NCBI RefSeq assembly: GCF_030160275.1
Contig: NZ_BSOA01000007.1
Span: 1-52,068 of the forward strand
From: Dyella flagellata
GTDB lineage: Bacteria; Pseudomonadota; Gammaproteobacteria; Xanthomonadales; Rhodanobacteraceae
Direction of reading: 5' to 3'
DNA: 52,068 nt
Below the pieces are notes generated by a model. It was not told where the DNA came from and ran no database searches. It was given only the letters and a program-made list of their open reading frames with translations. The first letter of the stretch is position 1, and each line of letters starts with the position of its first letter. Position numbers and translations under genes: made by a program. This document shows positions 28,966 through 36,336 of the stretch, piece after piece.

Positions 28966-29688
28966 TCAGCTTGCAGGCCAGAGGTGCGCAAGCAGGGGAA
29001 CGATGAGCGCGGTGAGCAGGCCATTGAGACCGATACCCACGGCTGCGAACGCTGCGGCGAGTCCACTGAGTGGCGCGACTTGCGCGGCGGCGACGCCGCT
29101 TCCCGCCACGCCTGCGGCCAAACCATGGGCACGCCAGTCATCCACGCGCAGCCAACGAAGTACGACCTGCCCGATCACGGCAGCGAAGATGCCGCCCGCA
29201 ATGGCCAGTGCCGCCGTAAGAGCAGGCACGCCACCAACTTCTTCGGCGACCGCCATGGCGATCGGGGTGGTGACCGATTTGGGTGCCATGGAGAGGGCTA
29301 TGGAACGGTCGCCGCCGAGCATCCGGACAACTACGACACCGGAAAGGGTGGTGGTGATGGAGCCTGAGATCAGCGCCAGACCTACACCGTGCAGGCTGCT
29401 TTTGATGTGTGCGGTGTTCAGAGCAAGCGGTACGGCCAGCGCCACGGTCGCAGGGCCGAGGAGGAAGTTGATGAACTGTGCGCCGGCGAAGTATTGATCG
29501 TACGGTGTACCGGTCGCGGCAAGCAGGATGGCAACCAGTACGATCGCGATCAACACCGGATTCGCGATCGGCGAATTCCTGCACAGCTTCTGCAGCCATT
29601 TGCCAATGAGGTAGGCAAATAGCGTCGTGGCAAGCCAAAGCAACGGCGTCACCGCGAGCGGCATCCAGAAAGCCTTTATCGCATGCAT
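28966..29688 (-). CDS. lrgB: LrgB/CidB family membrane protein
   Basis: The 240-residue protein has about seven hydrophobic helices and the LrgB motifs NPVLIAIVLVA, FLLGPATVALAVPL and SMAPKSVTTPIAMAVAEEVGG. It belongs to the LrgB/YohK family, which works with LrgA-type holin-like proteins in murein hydrolase control or in pyruvate/metabolite transport. It is the last gene of the dehydrogenase-lrgA-lrgB operon, 31 bases after lrgA. Confidence 0.92.
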   Translation of the reverse strand: MHAIKAFWMPLAVTPLLWLATTLFAYLIGKWLQKLCRNSPIANPVLIAIVLVAILLAATGTPYDQYFAGAQFINFLLGPATVALAVPLALNTAHIKSSLHGVGLALISGSITTTLSGVVVVRMLGGDRSIALSMAPKSVTTPIAMAVAEEVGGVPALTAALAIAGGIFAAVIGQVVLRWLRVDDWRAHGLAAGVAGSGVAAAQVAPLSGLAAAFAAVGIGLNGLLTALIVPLLAHLWPAS

Positions 29689-29719
29689 GGTTTTTTATCC
29701 TGATGGATTGTATTCGCTC

Positions 29720-30088
29720 TCATCGCGACGCACGCTGCGTGACCCGATGCATGATGAGCGCCGTGACCACCAAACCCAGGGCTGTCGATACCAACAGGCC
29801 GAGAAGGATCGGGAGCCAGTCCCTCCTCAGGACAGTCCATTCCGTAACGATGCCGACGCCGGCCGGAATGAACAGCAGGCCCATGTTCTCAATCAGTGAC
29901 GTGGACATATTTTCCAGCGCGGACGGCTTGTCCTCCCGCTTCCTTGCCCAACGTCCGTATGAGAAGAGGAGCCCGATGGTCAAAATGAACATGCCGATCA
30001 CGGGGCCGGGCAACGGCAAGTGCAGCAGCAGGCGTAGCATCTCGCCCAGAAGCTGGGCGCCAACGAGCACCGCGAATGCAGCGGGCAT
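29720..30088 (-). CDS. lrgA: LrgA/CidA family holin-like protein
   Basis: This 122-residue membrane protein has four hydrophobic helices and the family motif LPLPGPVIGMFILTIGLL followed by the LFIPAGVGIV segment. It is the holin-like partner of LrgB. ATG at 30088 is one base away from the TGA stop of the upstream dehydrogenase (30090-30092), and its ribosome-binding site (AGGAG) lies inside that gene. The three genes therefore form one operon. Confidence 0.9.
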   Translation of the reverse strand: MPAAFAVLVGAQLLGEMLRLLLHLPLPGPVIGMFILTIGLLFSYGRWARKREDKPSALENMSTSLIENMGLLFIPAGVGIVTEWTVLRRDWLPILLGLLVSTALGLVVTALIMHRVTQRASR

Positions 30089-30089
30089 C

Positions 30090-31085
30090 TCATGGCTCCT
30101 TGGTATCCGTCGCGCTATCCAGGCCCGCATCGCGGGCGGCCAATGCGCCCAGCGCCGACCAATCCAGGTCGTCCCAACCTGCGGCCAACAGGGCGACCAG
30201 GCGGTCGTGCACCAGGCTCGCCACCGGCATGGGAACGATTTGATGCTCGGCCTCGGCGAGCGCCAGGCGAAGATCCTTTACCCCAAGCGCCGCCGCCATG
30301 CCTGGCGGCTTGAAGCGCTGCTCGACGATTTTTTCTCCATAAGCCTTATGCACCCGGCCATCGAACAGCGTGCCGGTGAAGACTTCGAAGGCCAAGTGCG
30401 GATCGATGCCTGCCTTGATCAGCAGTGCCAGCACTTCGCTCATGCTTTGCATCGTCGTGGCCGTCATCACGTTGCAAGCCAGCTTCATGATGTTCGCCGC
30501 GCCGGGATCCTGGCCCAGCTCAAAAACGCGCTGGCCAAGCTGTTCCAGCAGCGGTCTGGCGCGTTGGATATCGGCGGCGGCGCCGGCTGCCAAAATGAAA
30601 ATGCGTTGTGCTTTGGCGAGGTCCGGATTGCCCAGTAGCGTGGCCGCGAGAAAGCCTTGGGAAGCATCCGCATGCTTCTTTCCCAGCTGGCGGGAGAGGC
30701 TGGTGCTGACCGTACTCGTCGAGATATGCAGTGCGCCTGGCTTGAGTGTCCGAATCAAGCCATCCGACGAGAATGCAACGCTGTGCAACGCGGTGTCGTC
30801 AGGAACCGAGCTGATCACGATGTCGCAGCTGGAAAGATCGGCGAGGCGAGCCGCAGCTTGAGCACCTTCAAGCTGCAGAGCCCGGATGTGCTGAGGGCTG
30901 CGATCGTACGCCACCACCGTGTGGCCGCCGGAAAGCAACGTAGCCGCCAGGGCGCTTCCCATGTGCCCCAAGCCTACCACTCCTATTCGTGCAGTCTGGT
31001 CGTTAGCGCTACCCATCGTGGCGGGTGCGTTGGGCAGAACCGTTGTCGACGGCGATACCGACCTGTGGTCTTTTCTTGTTTTCAT
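30090..31085 (-). CDS. NAD(P)-binding beta-hydroxyacid dehydrogenase family protein
   Basis: The 331-residue protein has the Rossmann motif IGVVGLGHMGSALA, a 6-phosphogluconate-dehydrogenase-like core (SSVPDDTALHSV, then FLAATLLGNPDLAKAQ) and the catalytic-lysine region NIMKLACN. It belongs to the 3-hydroxyisobutyrate/glyoxylate reductase family; the substrate is not evident. About 30 residues precede the Rossmann fold. ATG at 31085 is chosen for the GGAAG before it, but ATG at 31016 would give the more usual length of about 308. It heads the operon with lrgA and lrgB and is divergent from a LysR gene. Confidence 0.82.
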   Translation of the reverse strand: MKTRKDHRSVSPSTTVLPNAPATMGSANDQTARIGVVGLGHMGSALAATLLSGGHTVVAYDRSPQHIRALQLEGAQAAARLADLSSCDIVISSVPDDTALHSVAFSSDGLIRTLKPGALHISTSTVSTSLSRQLGKKHADASQGFLAATLLGNPDLAKAQRIFILAAGAAADIQRARPLLEQLGQRVFELGQDPGAANIMKLACNVMTATTMQSMSEVLALLIKAGIDPHLAFEVFTGTLFDGRVHKAYGEKIVEQRFKPPGMAAALGVKDLRLALAEAEHQIVPMPVASLVHDRLVALLAAGWDDLDWSALGALAARDAGLDSATDTKEP

Positions 31086-31194
31086 GCGGGCTTCCGAACT
31101 CACTGAGGCGGTGCATGGTGGGCCACGCCAGTTGCGTCGGAAATCACCAGCGTGGCAATTTACTTTTGCCGATTTGGGACAAGTGAGGTGTTGA

Positions 31195-32154
31195 ATGGAT
31201 TATTTCGCGGCGATGCGTGCCTTCGTTCGCGCGGCTGAACTGGGCAGTTTCTCCAGAGCCGCTGAAGAGGATGGCCTGAAGGTTTCCACGGTTTCCCGCT
31301 ACGTGACTCTGCTGGAGAGCGATTTGGGCGCGGCACTGTTCAATCGTTCGACGCGGCGCCTTCACCTTACTGAGGTGGGTAGAAATTTCTACGAGCCCGC
31401 GTCGCGCATTCTGGCGGATCTGTCGGATGCACGATTGGCCGCGACCGCGCTCAACGCGCGGCCGCAGGGTCTGCTGCGCATCAACATGCCGATCGCGTTC
31501 GGGCGCCGGCATGTCTTTCGTCATCTTCCCGATTTTCTGGCCGAATATCCGGACATACGGGTGGACGCCACGCTGACGGATGACACCGTGGACCTGATCG
31601 GGATCGGTGCAGATGTCGCGATCCGCGTTGGCGCGCTGACTGATTCGAGCCTGGTGGCAAAGCGCCTTGCGCCTCAGCATCGCATGCTTGTTGCCAGCCC
31701 CGGATATCTTGCCAGGCGGTGCCCCATCCACGAACCCAAGGATCTGGAAGATCACGACTGCCTGTCCTTTGCGCTGCAGCCGAAGGAGTCGTGGTATTTC
31801 CGGCCTGTGGGCTTGGCGTCGGCGCAGCTCAACGAAGTAGCCATTCGTGGTCGCGTTCGCGCCAACAACTCCGAGGCGCTGCTTGATACTGCGCTTGCCG
31901 GCTTAGGGATAGCGTTGCTTCCGACGTGGCTTATCGGCGAGTCGGTGGCCGAGGGGAAATTGCAGAGAGTCCTGCCCGAATGGGAGGCACGGATAGCGCC
32001 AGGCCCGTCCCGGGCTATTTGGGGCGTCTACCCACCCAAAAAGCTCGTCTCGCCCAAGGTAAGAGCCTTTCTGGCGTTCATGGCTTCGCGTTTCGGACAG
32101 CCGCCCTATTGGGACAAGGCCATGGAGGTTGCGCTGACCGATTCGGCGGCATGA
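31195..32154 (+). CDS. LysR-family transcriptional regulator
   Basis: The 319-residue protein has an N-terminal winged helix (MDYFAAMRAFVRAAELGSFS, then VSTVSRYVTLLESDLG) and a substrate-binding domain with the motifs of the CrgA/AaeR-like LysR group (RPQGLLRINMPIAFGRRHV). It is divergent from the dehydrogenase-lrgAB operon, with about 110 bases between the starts, and probably controls it. A GAGG ribosome-binding site precedes the ATG. Confidence 0.92.
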   Translation: MDYFAAMRAFVRAAELGSFSRAAEEDGLKVSTVSRYVTLLESDLGAALFNRSTRRLHLTEVGRNFYEPASRILADLSDARLAATALNARPQGLLRINMPIAFGRRHVFRHLPDFLAEYPDIRVDATLTDDTVDLIGIGADVAIRVGALTDSSLVAKRLAPQHRMLVASPGYLARRCPIHEPKDLEDHDCLSFALQPKESWYFRPVGLASAQLNEVAIRGRVRANNSEALLDTALAGLGIALLPTWLIGESVAEGKLQRVLPEWEARIAPGPSRAIWGVYPPKKLVSPKVRAFLAFMASRFGQPPYWDKAMEVALTDSAA

Positions 32155-32225
32155 CGTCCGCAAGGCAAAACAGCGCTTGACGCCGCAAAGCATCAAGCGC
32201 TGTTCGATCTGAGGCATCTACAAAC

Positions 32226-33257
32226 TTACTTGCTTGACCCCAAGCGAATGACCGACTTGCCCGACGCTTTGCCACTATTGAGATCGATCAGCGCTTGCGG
32301 TGCGCTGGCAATCCCTTCATGGGCGGTGTGAACCCACTTCAACTTGCCCGATCTGTACAGCTCGGCCGCAGTCCGTTGGAACGTTTCGGTCAAGTCGAAG
32401 TGGTCCATCACAATGAAGCCTTCGTATCGCAGCCGGCGGGTAACGATGTTGTACAGGTTCGCAGGGCCGGGGCGTGGTGCGACATCGTTGTACTGATCGA
32501 TCATGCCGCTGGCGATGATGCGGCCGAAGTCGCGCATCAGATCCAGTGCCATGCGCAACTGCTCACCACCCACGTTGTCCAGGTACAGGTCTATGCCCTC
32601 GGGGAACGCGTTCTTCAGCGATTGTTCGAAATCCGTTGCACGGTAGTTCAGTGCAACGTCCAGGCCGAGTTCGCTCTGAAGCCACGCGCGCTTGGTTTCG
32701 TCACCAGCCGTGCCCACGACATAGCAGCCCATCGATTTGGCCACAATCGCGGCAAAAGAACCCACCGCACCGCTTGCGCCGGAGATGAACACGCGCTCGC
32801 CCGGCAAGAGCTTGCCGATCCGGAACAGTGATACATACGAAGTCAGTCCAGGGACACCCAATGGCCCGAGAAACATCTCCAGCGGCACGTCCATGGCGTG
32901 GACAAAATTGATCAAGGGAGTCACGGCTCCTGCTTTGGCCGTGAAGGCTTCCCGCCAGCCGAGCATGCTGGTGACATAGTCGCCCTCGCGAAACCCGGAG
33001 GCTCGCGAAGCGACAACTTGGCCAATCGCCGCCCCTACAAGCGGATGGCCAAGCTCGAACGGTGGAATATAACTCGCCCCTTCATTCATGCGGCCACGCA
33101 TATAGGGATCGACAGACATCCACAGATTGCGTACGAGGACTTCGCCTTGTGCAGGTGCCGGAATCTTCACTTCGGCCATAAAAAAATTGTCGGCGATGGG
33201 TACGCCATGGGGGCGGGATTTCAAGCGGATTTCACGAGAGCTTGTTAGTGCTGGCAT
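32226..33257 (-). CDS. NADP-dependent medium-chain oxidoreductase (CurA-like)
   Basis: The 343-residue protein is a zinc-independent MDR reductase: FFMAEVKIPAPAQGEVLVRN at the N-terminus, WMSVDPYMRGRM, and the nucleotide-binding FISGASGAVGSFAAIVAK. Relatives reduce alkenal/one double bonds (curcumin reductase CurA, leukotriene B4 dehydrogenase). ATG at 33257 is the family start; the upstream frame adds 39 unconserved residues. It is divergent from a LysR gene that probably regulates it. Confidence 0.9.
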   Translation of the reverse strand: MPALTSSREIRLKSRPHGVPIADNFFMAEVKIPAPAQGEVLVRNLWMSVDPYMRGRMNEGASYIPPFELGHPLVGAAIGQVVASRASGFREGDYVTSMLGWREAFTAKAGAVTPLINFVHAMDVPLEMFLGPLGVPGLTSYVSLFRIGKLLPGERVFISGASGAVGSFAAIVAKSMGCYVVGTAGDETKRAWLQSELGLDVALNYRATDFEQSLKNAFPEGIDLYLDNVGGEQLRMALDLMRDFGRIIASGMIDQYNDVAPRPGPANLYNIVTRRLRYEGFIVMDHFDLTETFQRTAAELYRSGKLKWVHTAHEGIASAPQALIDLNSGKASGKSVIRLGSSK

Positions 33258-33356
33258 GGAGGTGACCTTGCTGAGATTGGGTAGAATGAAGTCTAGGAGC
33301 CGGATGTCATGCACGGGCAGTCGCGCAGGACGCAACAAGGAGTTGCAAAATTCACC

Positions 33357-34259
33357 ATGCCGATCGATTCGCAACTACTCAGAATTTTTTCCGGCGTTGC
33401 CCAGCTGGGAAGCTTCAGCCGCGCCGCCAAGCATCTGGATATCGACAAATCCGCAGTCAGCCGCGCGGTGAACAAGCTGGAGCAGCAGCTTGGCATTCGC
33501 CTGCTTTACCGCAGCACGCATGCCCTGCGCCTGACCGACGCGGGCGAGATGGTCTGGCTCGTGGCCAAGCAGATCAATGATTCGTTGGATACGCTGGAGC
33601 ACTACGCGCAAGACTATGCCAAGGAGGCCATGGGCGTATTGCGCGTATCGTGCTCGTCGGGATTCGGTCGGGTGGTGCTGCTGCCGGCCATCGACCGGTT
33701 CTTGAACGACAACCCCCGCGTGCAATTGCAGTTGGCATTCGAAGACCGCTTCACAGACCTGATCGCGGAAAACATCGACGTGGCGCTACGCCACTCAAGC
33801 GTATTGCCCGATTCCGCGCTGGTTGCGCGACCCCTGGCTGACAGCCCGCGGGTGCTGGTGGCCGCGCCGGCCTATCTAGCGAAGGTCGAGCCGCCAAGTT
33901 CGCCTATGGATCTGTCGTCCCACGCTTGTCTCGCGTATGGCAAAGCGACACAACTGCTTGACCGATGGCGATTTGAAGCGGATTCCGAAATCACCGAGGT
34001 ACGCGTGGTTCCACGGGTGATATTGAACGATACCGAGGCGCTGAAGAACCTGGCCATCCAAGCTCAGGGCTTGGTTTTGCTGGATCGGTTTCTGCTTCAG
34101 CCTGATATCGACCGCGGCGCCTTGGTCGAGGTGCTGCCACAGTATCGTCCGACTCCCGGCTTTCCCATCCATGCGGTCTATCCGGCGCGCAAATGGCTGC
34201 CACGCAAAGTGACTGCGTTCATTGAGTTCGTGGAGCAACTGCTGGAAAGCTGCCGGTAG
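33357..34259 (+). CDS. LysR-family transcriptional regulator
   Basis: The 300-residue protein has an N-terminal winged helix (LRIFSGVAQLGSFSRAAKHL, then DKSAVSRAVNKLEQQLG) and a LysR effector domain (GVLRVSCSSGFGRVVLLPAI). It starts 99 bases from the divergent oxidoreductase, the classical arrangement of a LysR regulator and its target. ATG at 33357 opens the conserved helix-turn-helix; an AAGGAG lies 13 bases before it, rather far. A relic of a short-chain dehydrogenase follows, possibly a former second target. Confidence 0.92.
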   Translation: MPIDSQLLRIFSGVAQLGSFSRAAKHLDIDKSAVSRAVNKLEQQLGIRLLYRSTHALRLTDAGEMVWLVAKQINDSLDTLEHYAQDYAKEAMGVLRVSCSSGFGRVVLLPAIDRFLNDNPRVQLQLAFEDRFTDLIAENIDVALRHSSVLPDSALVARPLADSPRVLVAAPAYLAKVEPPSSPMDLSSHACLAYGKATQLLDRWRFEADSEITEVRVVPRVILNDTEALKNLAIQAQGLVLLDRFLLQPDIDRGALVEVLPQYRPTPGFPIHAVYPARKWLPRKVTAFIEFVEQLLESCR

Positions 34260-34289
34260 CCAATAAATCATCGCATGGGTGACTGCGCG

Positions 34290-34346
34290 CCCATCGCGAC
34301 CGGTCAGGTCATCCATGTCGATGGCGGCCGCAGCATCACGGTGTAA
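34290..34346 (+). pseudogene. 3' remnant of a short-chain dehydrogenase gene
   Basis: The frame ending at TAA 34344-34346 reads IATGQVIHVDGGRSITV, the typical C-terminus of SDR-family dehydrogenases. Upstream the frame runs into unrelated sequence within about 20 codons and the LysR gene ends 30 bases before, so the body of the gene is gone. A more decayed copy of the same end seems to lie near 34645-34670. Confidence 0.6.
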
Positions 34347-34462
34347 GTAATGCCCTACACATCGAGGCACTACAACGGTAGGATTTTTTACTGGCCTTCG
34401 GACATCTTCGTCCTATCTCTCATTACTCGGACACCACATCCCATGGCGTTCGGGTTTGTACC
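34317..34462 (+). repeat. Diverged direct repeat, copy 1 (SDR tail plus downstream sequence)
   Basis: Sequence from the SDR relic through TAAGTAATGCCCTACA, a GGACATCTT motif and TGGCGTT is found again in diverged form at about 34645-34778 (TAAGTAAAGGCCTACA, GGACATCTT, TGGCGTTT in the same order). By eye about two thirds of the bases agree. Ends are approximate. Confidence 0.5.
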
Positions 34463-34572
34463 AGCGGGCAGTGCAGGCTTTACTTGGTAATCGCTGCGAA
34501 TTCGCGCGCAGATGCGGGAATTCATCGCATCTTGGCTTGTAAGACGCGACGTTGAACAGACTTTGCCTGAGC

Positions 34573-34624
34573 TAACAATCCCAGTTTTCATCGCGGTCTG
34601 CCAATGCAGGGATTGGCACTCCAG
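34573..34624. repeat. Degenerate REP-like hairpin
   Basis: AACAATCCCAG (34573-34583) and GCAGGGATTGGCACTCCAGC (34605-34624) resemble the two arms of the GTAG REPs of this window, but the heads are lost and the stems carry mismatches. Between 34347 and 34913 I see only this, the direct repeats and the upstream region of the fimbrial operon; no gene. Confidence 0.4.
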
Positions 34625-34644
34625 CGTCGCGCCATGCCTCATGT

Positions 34645-34778
34645 GTAGCGATGGCCTGGGCATGGCGGCATAAGTAAAGGCCTACATACCAAAGCATTGC
34701 TACGGAAGTGTTTGCCGCTTCCCAACGGACATCTTTGTGATGCCTCCCTTACTAAAGTGAGTGGCGTTTGGCGTTGCA
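34645..34778 (+). repeat. Diverged direct repeat, copy 2
   Basis: Second copy of the repeat at 34317-34462, containing TAAGTAAAGGCCTACA at 34670-34685 and GGACATCTT at 34727-34735. It ends about 135 bases before the first fimbrial gene, so it may form part of the operon's control region. Ends are approximate. Confidence 0.45.
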
Positions 34779-34913
34779 CGATGTTGAACCGCGCTCGCAT
34801 CCAGGGATGCCGGCGAAGAGCAAACGCTTAAGTGAAGTTTCGTCAGAGGCGCGGTGTGCATGACGTGTTGGATGCACCTTCGCCTACCGTCTACCGTGAA
34901 CAGGAGTACTTCT

Positions 34914-35489
34914 ATGACTGCGCAATTCCACTTGGAAGCCATCCCCTTGGCTGGATGCCTCGCACTGGCAGCGTTGGCGATGCCGGGGACGACGATCGCT
35001 GCCGATCAGACCATCAACTTCGAGGGCTCCGTTATTACCGCGACCTGCACATTCACAGCTCCTAATACCGTTCCCCTGCCCAAAGCCATGAAAAGCGATC
35101 TGACCGGGGCCGTCGGCAAGCGCGGAGCCGGCACCAGCTTCACCATCAACGTAACCAACTGCAATGACGGAGCCACCCCTACACCTGCCGTGGTGGACGG
35201 CAAGATGAAGGCCTTGTTCAAGATTGACGACAAGGTGGATCTGAATACCGGGATGCTCAAGAATGTCGCCACAGGTGGCAAGGTAGCCGACGGGGTACAG
35301 TTGCGGCTTCGTAATGCGGACAACGACTCGCCGATCATGGTAGGCGACGCCAACACGGTGCATGCGTTTACCTTGGATACTGCCGGTGCCGCCAACCTGA
35401 TTTACAAAGTGGAGTACGAATCCAGTGAGGCTACGGTCACGGATGGTGCGGTAAGGGGTACCGTGGCACTCGATATCGCCTACGAATAA
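34914..35489 (+). CDS. Type 1-like fimbrial major subunit
   Basis: The 191-residue protein has a signal peptide (cleavage after TTIAA), then DQTINFEGSVITATC, the classical N-terminal donor strand and first cysteine of chaperone-usher pilins. It ends with a beta strand containing the penultimate tyrosine (GTVALDIAYE). The second cysteine lies in NVTNCNDGA. It is exported to the periplasm and assembled through the usher encoded downstream. ATG at 34914 follows AGGAG by seven bases; the upstream frame adds 20 residues without a signal. First gene of the operon. Confidence 0.9.
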   Translation: MTAQFHLEAIPLAGCLALAALAMPGTTIAADQTINFEGSVITATCTFTAPNTVPLPKAMKSDLTGAVGKRGAGTSFTINVTNCNDGATPTPAVVDGKMKALFKIDDKVDLNTGMLKNVATGGKVADGVQLRLRNADNDSPIMVGDANTVHAFTLDTAGAANLIYKVEYESSEATVTDGAVRGTVALDIAYE

Positions 35490-35577
35490 GCCTTCGGCAG
35501 GCATAGGGCGGCGGCTGGTTTCCTGACTGGCCGCCCATCCGTTCCGGGACGGTTCCCGGTTTCTCCAGGTCACTCCC

Positions 35578-36327
35578 ATGAAGCATTTTCTACCGCGCCT
35601 GCGGTGGCTCGTAGCCGCATGCCTTTTTTTGTCCACCGCGGCCTCGGCCGGCATCGTCATCACCGGTACACGGGTGATCTACCCGGGCCATGAGCGCGAG
35701 GTATCGATCAAGCTCACCAACCAGGGCAGGGCGCCGGCGCTGGTGCAAGCATGGCTGGATGGTGGCGATGCAAGCTCGACGCCGAGCACAGGCTCGGCAC
35801 CGTTCTTGATCACACCGCCGATTTTCCGCATGAATTCGGGCAAGGGCCAAACCCTGCGCCTGGCTTACACGGGCGAGCCGTTGCCGCGAGACCGCGAATC
35901 GGTGTTTTGGCTGAATGTGTACGAGATGCCACCGGTACCCTCCGGCACCAGCGAGAACTATCTGCAGTTCGCGATGCGCACGCGCATCAAGGTGTTCTTT
36001 CGCCCCAAGCTGGAGGGCCATTCCAACGACGCACCCGCGAAGCTGCAATGGCACGTGGTGAAGTCGCCAAGCGGTTCGGGCTATGCCGTGGAGTGTGAGA
36101 ACCCCACTCCGTACCACGTGTCCTTTCGCAGCGTGGCCCTGCATGCGGCAGGGCTCAGCTATGCCGCCGAGCAGGGTGGCATGGTGGCCCCGTTCGCCAA
36201 GGCCGTGTTTCCCCTGGCCGGTCTCGATCAATCACCCAGTACCGGCGCCAAGCTGGCGGCGGAGGTCATCAATGATTACGGCGGCATCCAGACGCTGAAG
36301 GTAGATGTGGCGCCGGCACGTTCGTAG
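35578..36327 (+). CDS. Periplasmic fimbrial chaperone (PapD/FimC-like)
   Basis: The 249-residue protein has a signal peptide (cleavage after STAASA) and two immunoglobulin-like domains. The chaperone signatures are present: GTRVIYPGHEREVSIKLTN in strand A1-B, PPIFRMNSGKGQTLRL, and SVFWLNVYEMPP (the PapD-type W-L-N-v-xx-iPP motif). The basic residue that caps the pilin C-terminus is expected in RTRIKVFFRP. It folds and delivers pilin subunits to the usher. A run of seven T (35624-35630) lies in its signal-peptide coding region. Confidence 0.93.
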   Translation: MKHFLPRLRWLVAACLFLSTAASAGIVITGTRVIYPGHEREVSIKLTNQGRAPALVQAWLDGGDASSTPSTGSAPFLITPPIFRMNSGKGQTLRLAYTGEPLPRDRESVFWLNVYEMPPVPSGTSENYLQFAMRTRIKVFFRPKLEGHSNDAPAKLQWHVVKSPSGSGYAVECENPTPYHVSFRSVALHAAGLSYAAEQGGMVAPFAKAVFPLAGLDQSPSTGAKLAAEVINDYGGIQTLKVDVAPARS

Positions 36328-36336
36328 TGATTGAAA

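Noticed and set aside
34260..34913. A missing gene between the LysR regulator and the fimbrial operon
   Set aside because: No frame here carries a recognisable protein apart from the short SDR tail; frames at 34388-34663 and 34700-34942 lack motifs and ribosome-binding sites.
35624..35630. T7 tract in the signal-peptide coding region of the fimbrial chaperone as a phase-variation switch
   Set aside because: Seven T is short for slippage and the frame is intact; no other sign of switching.
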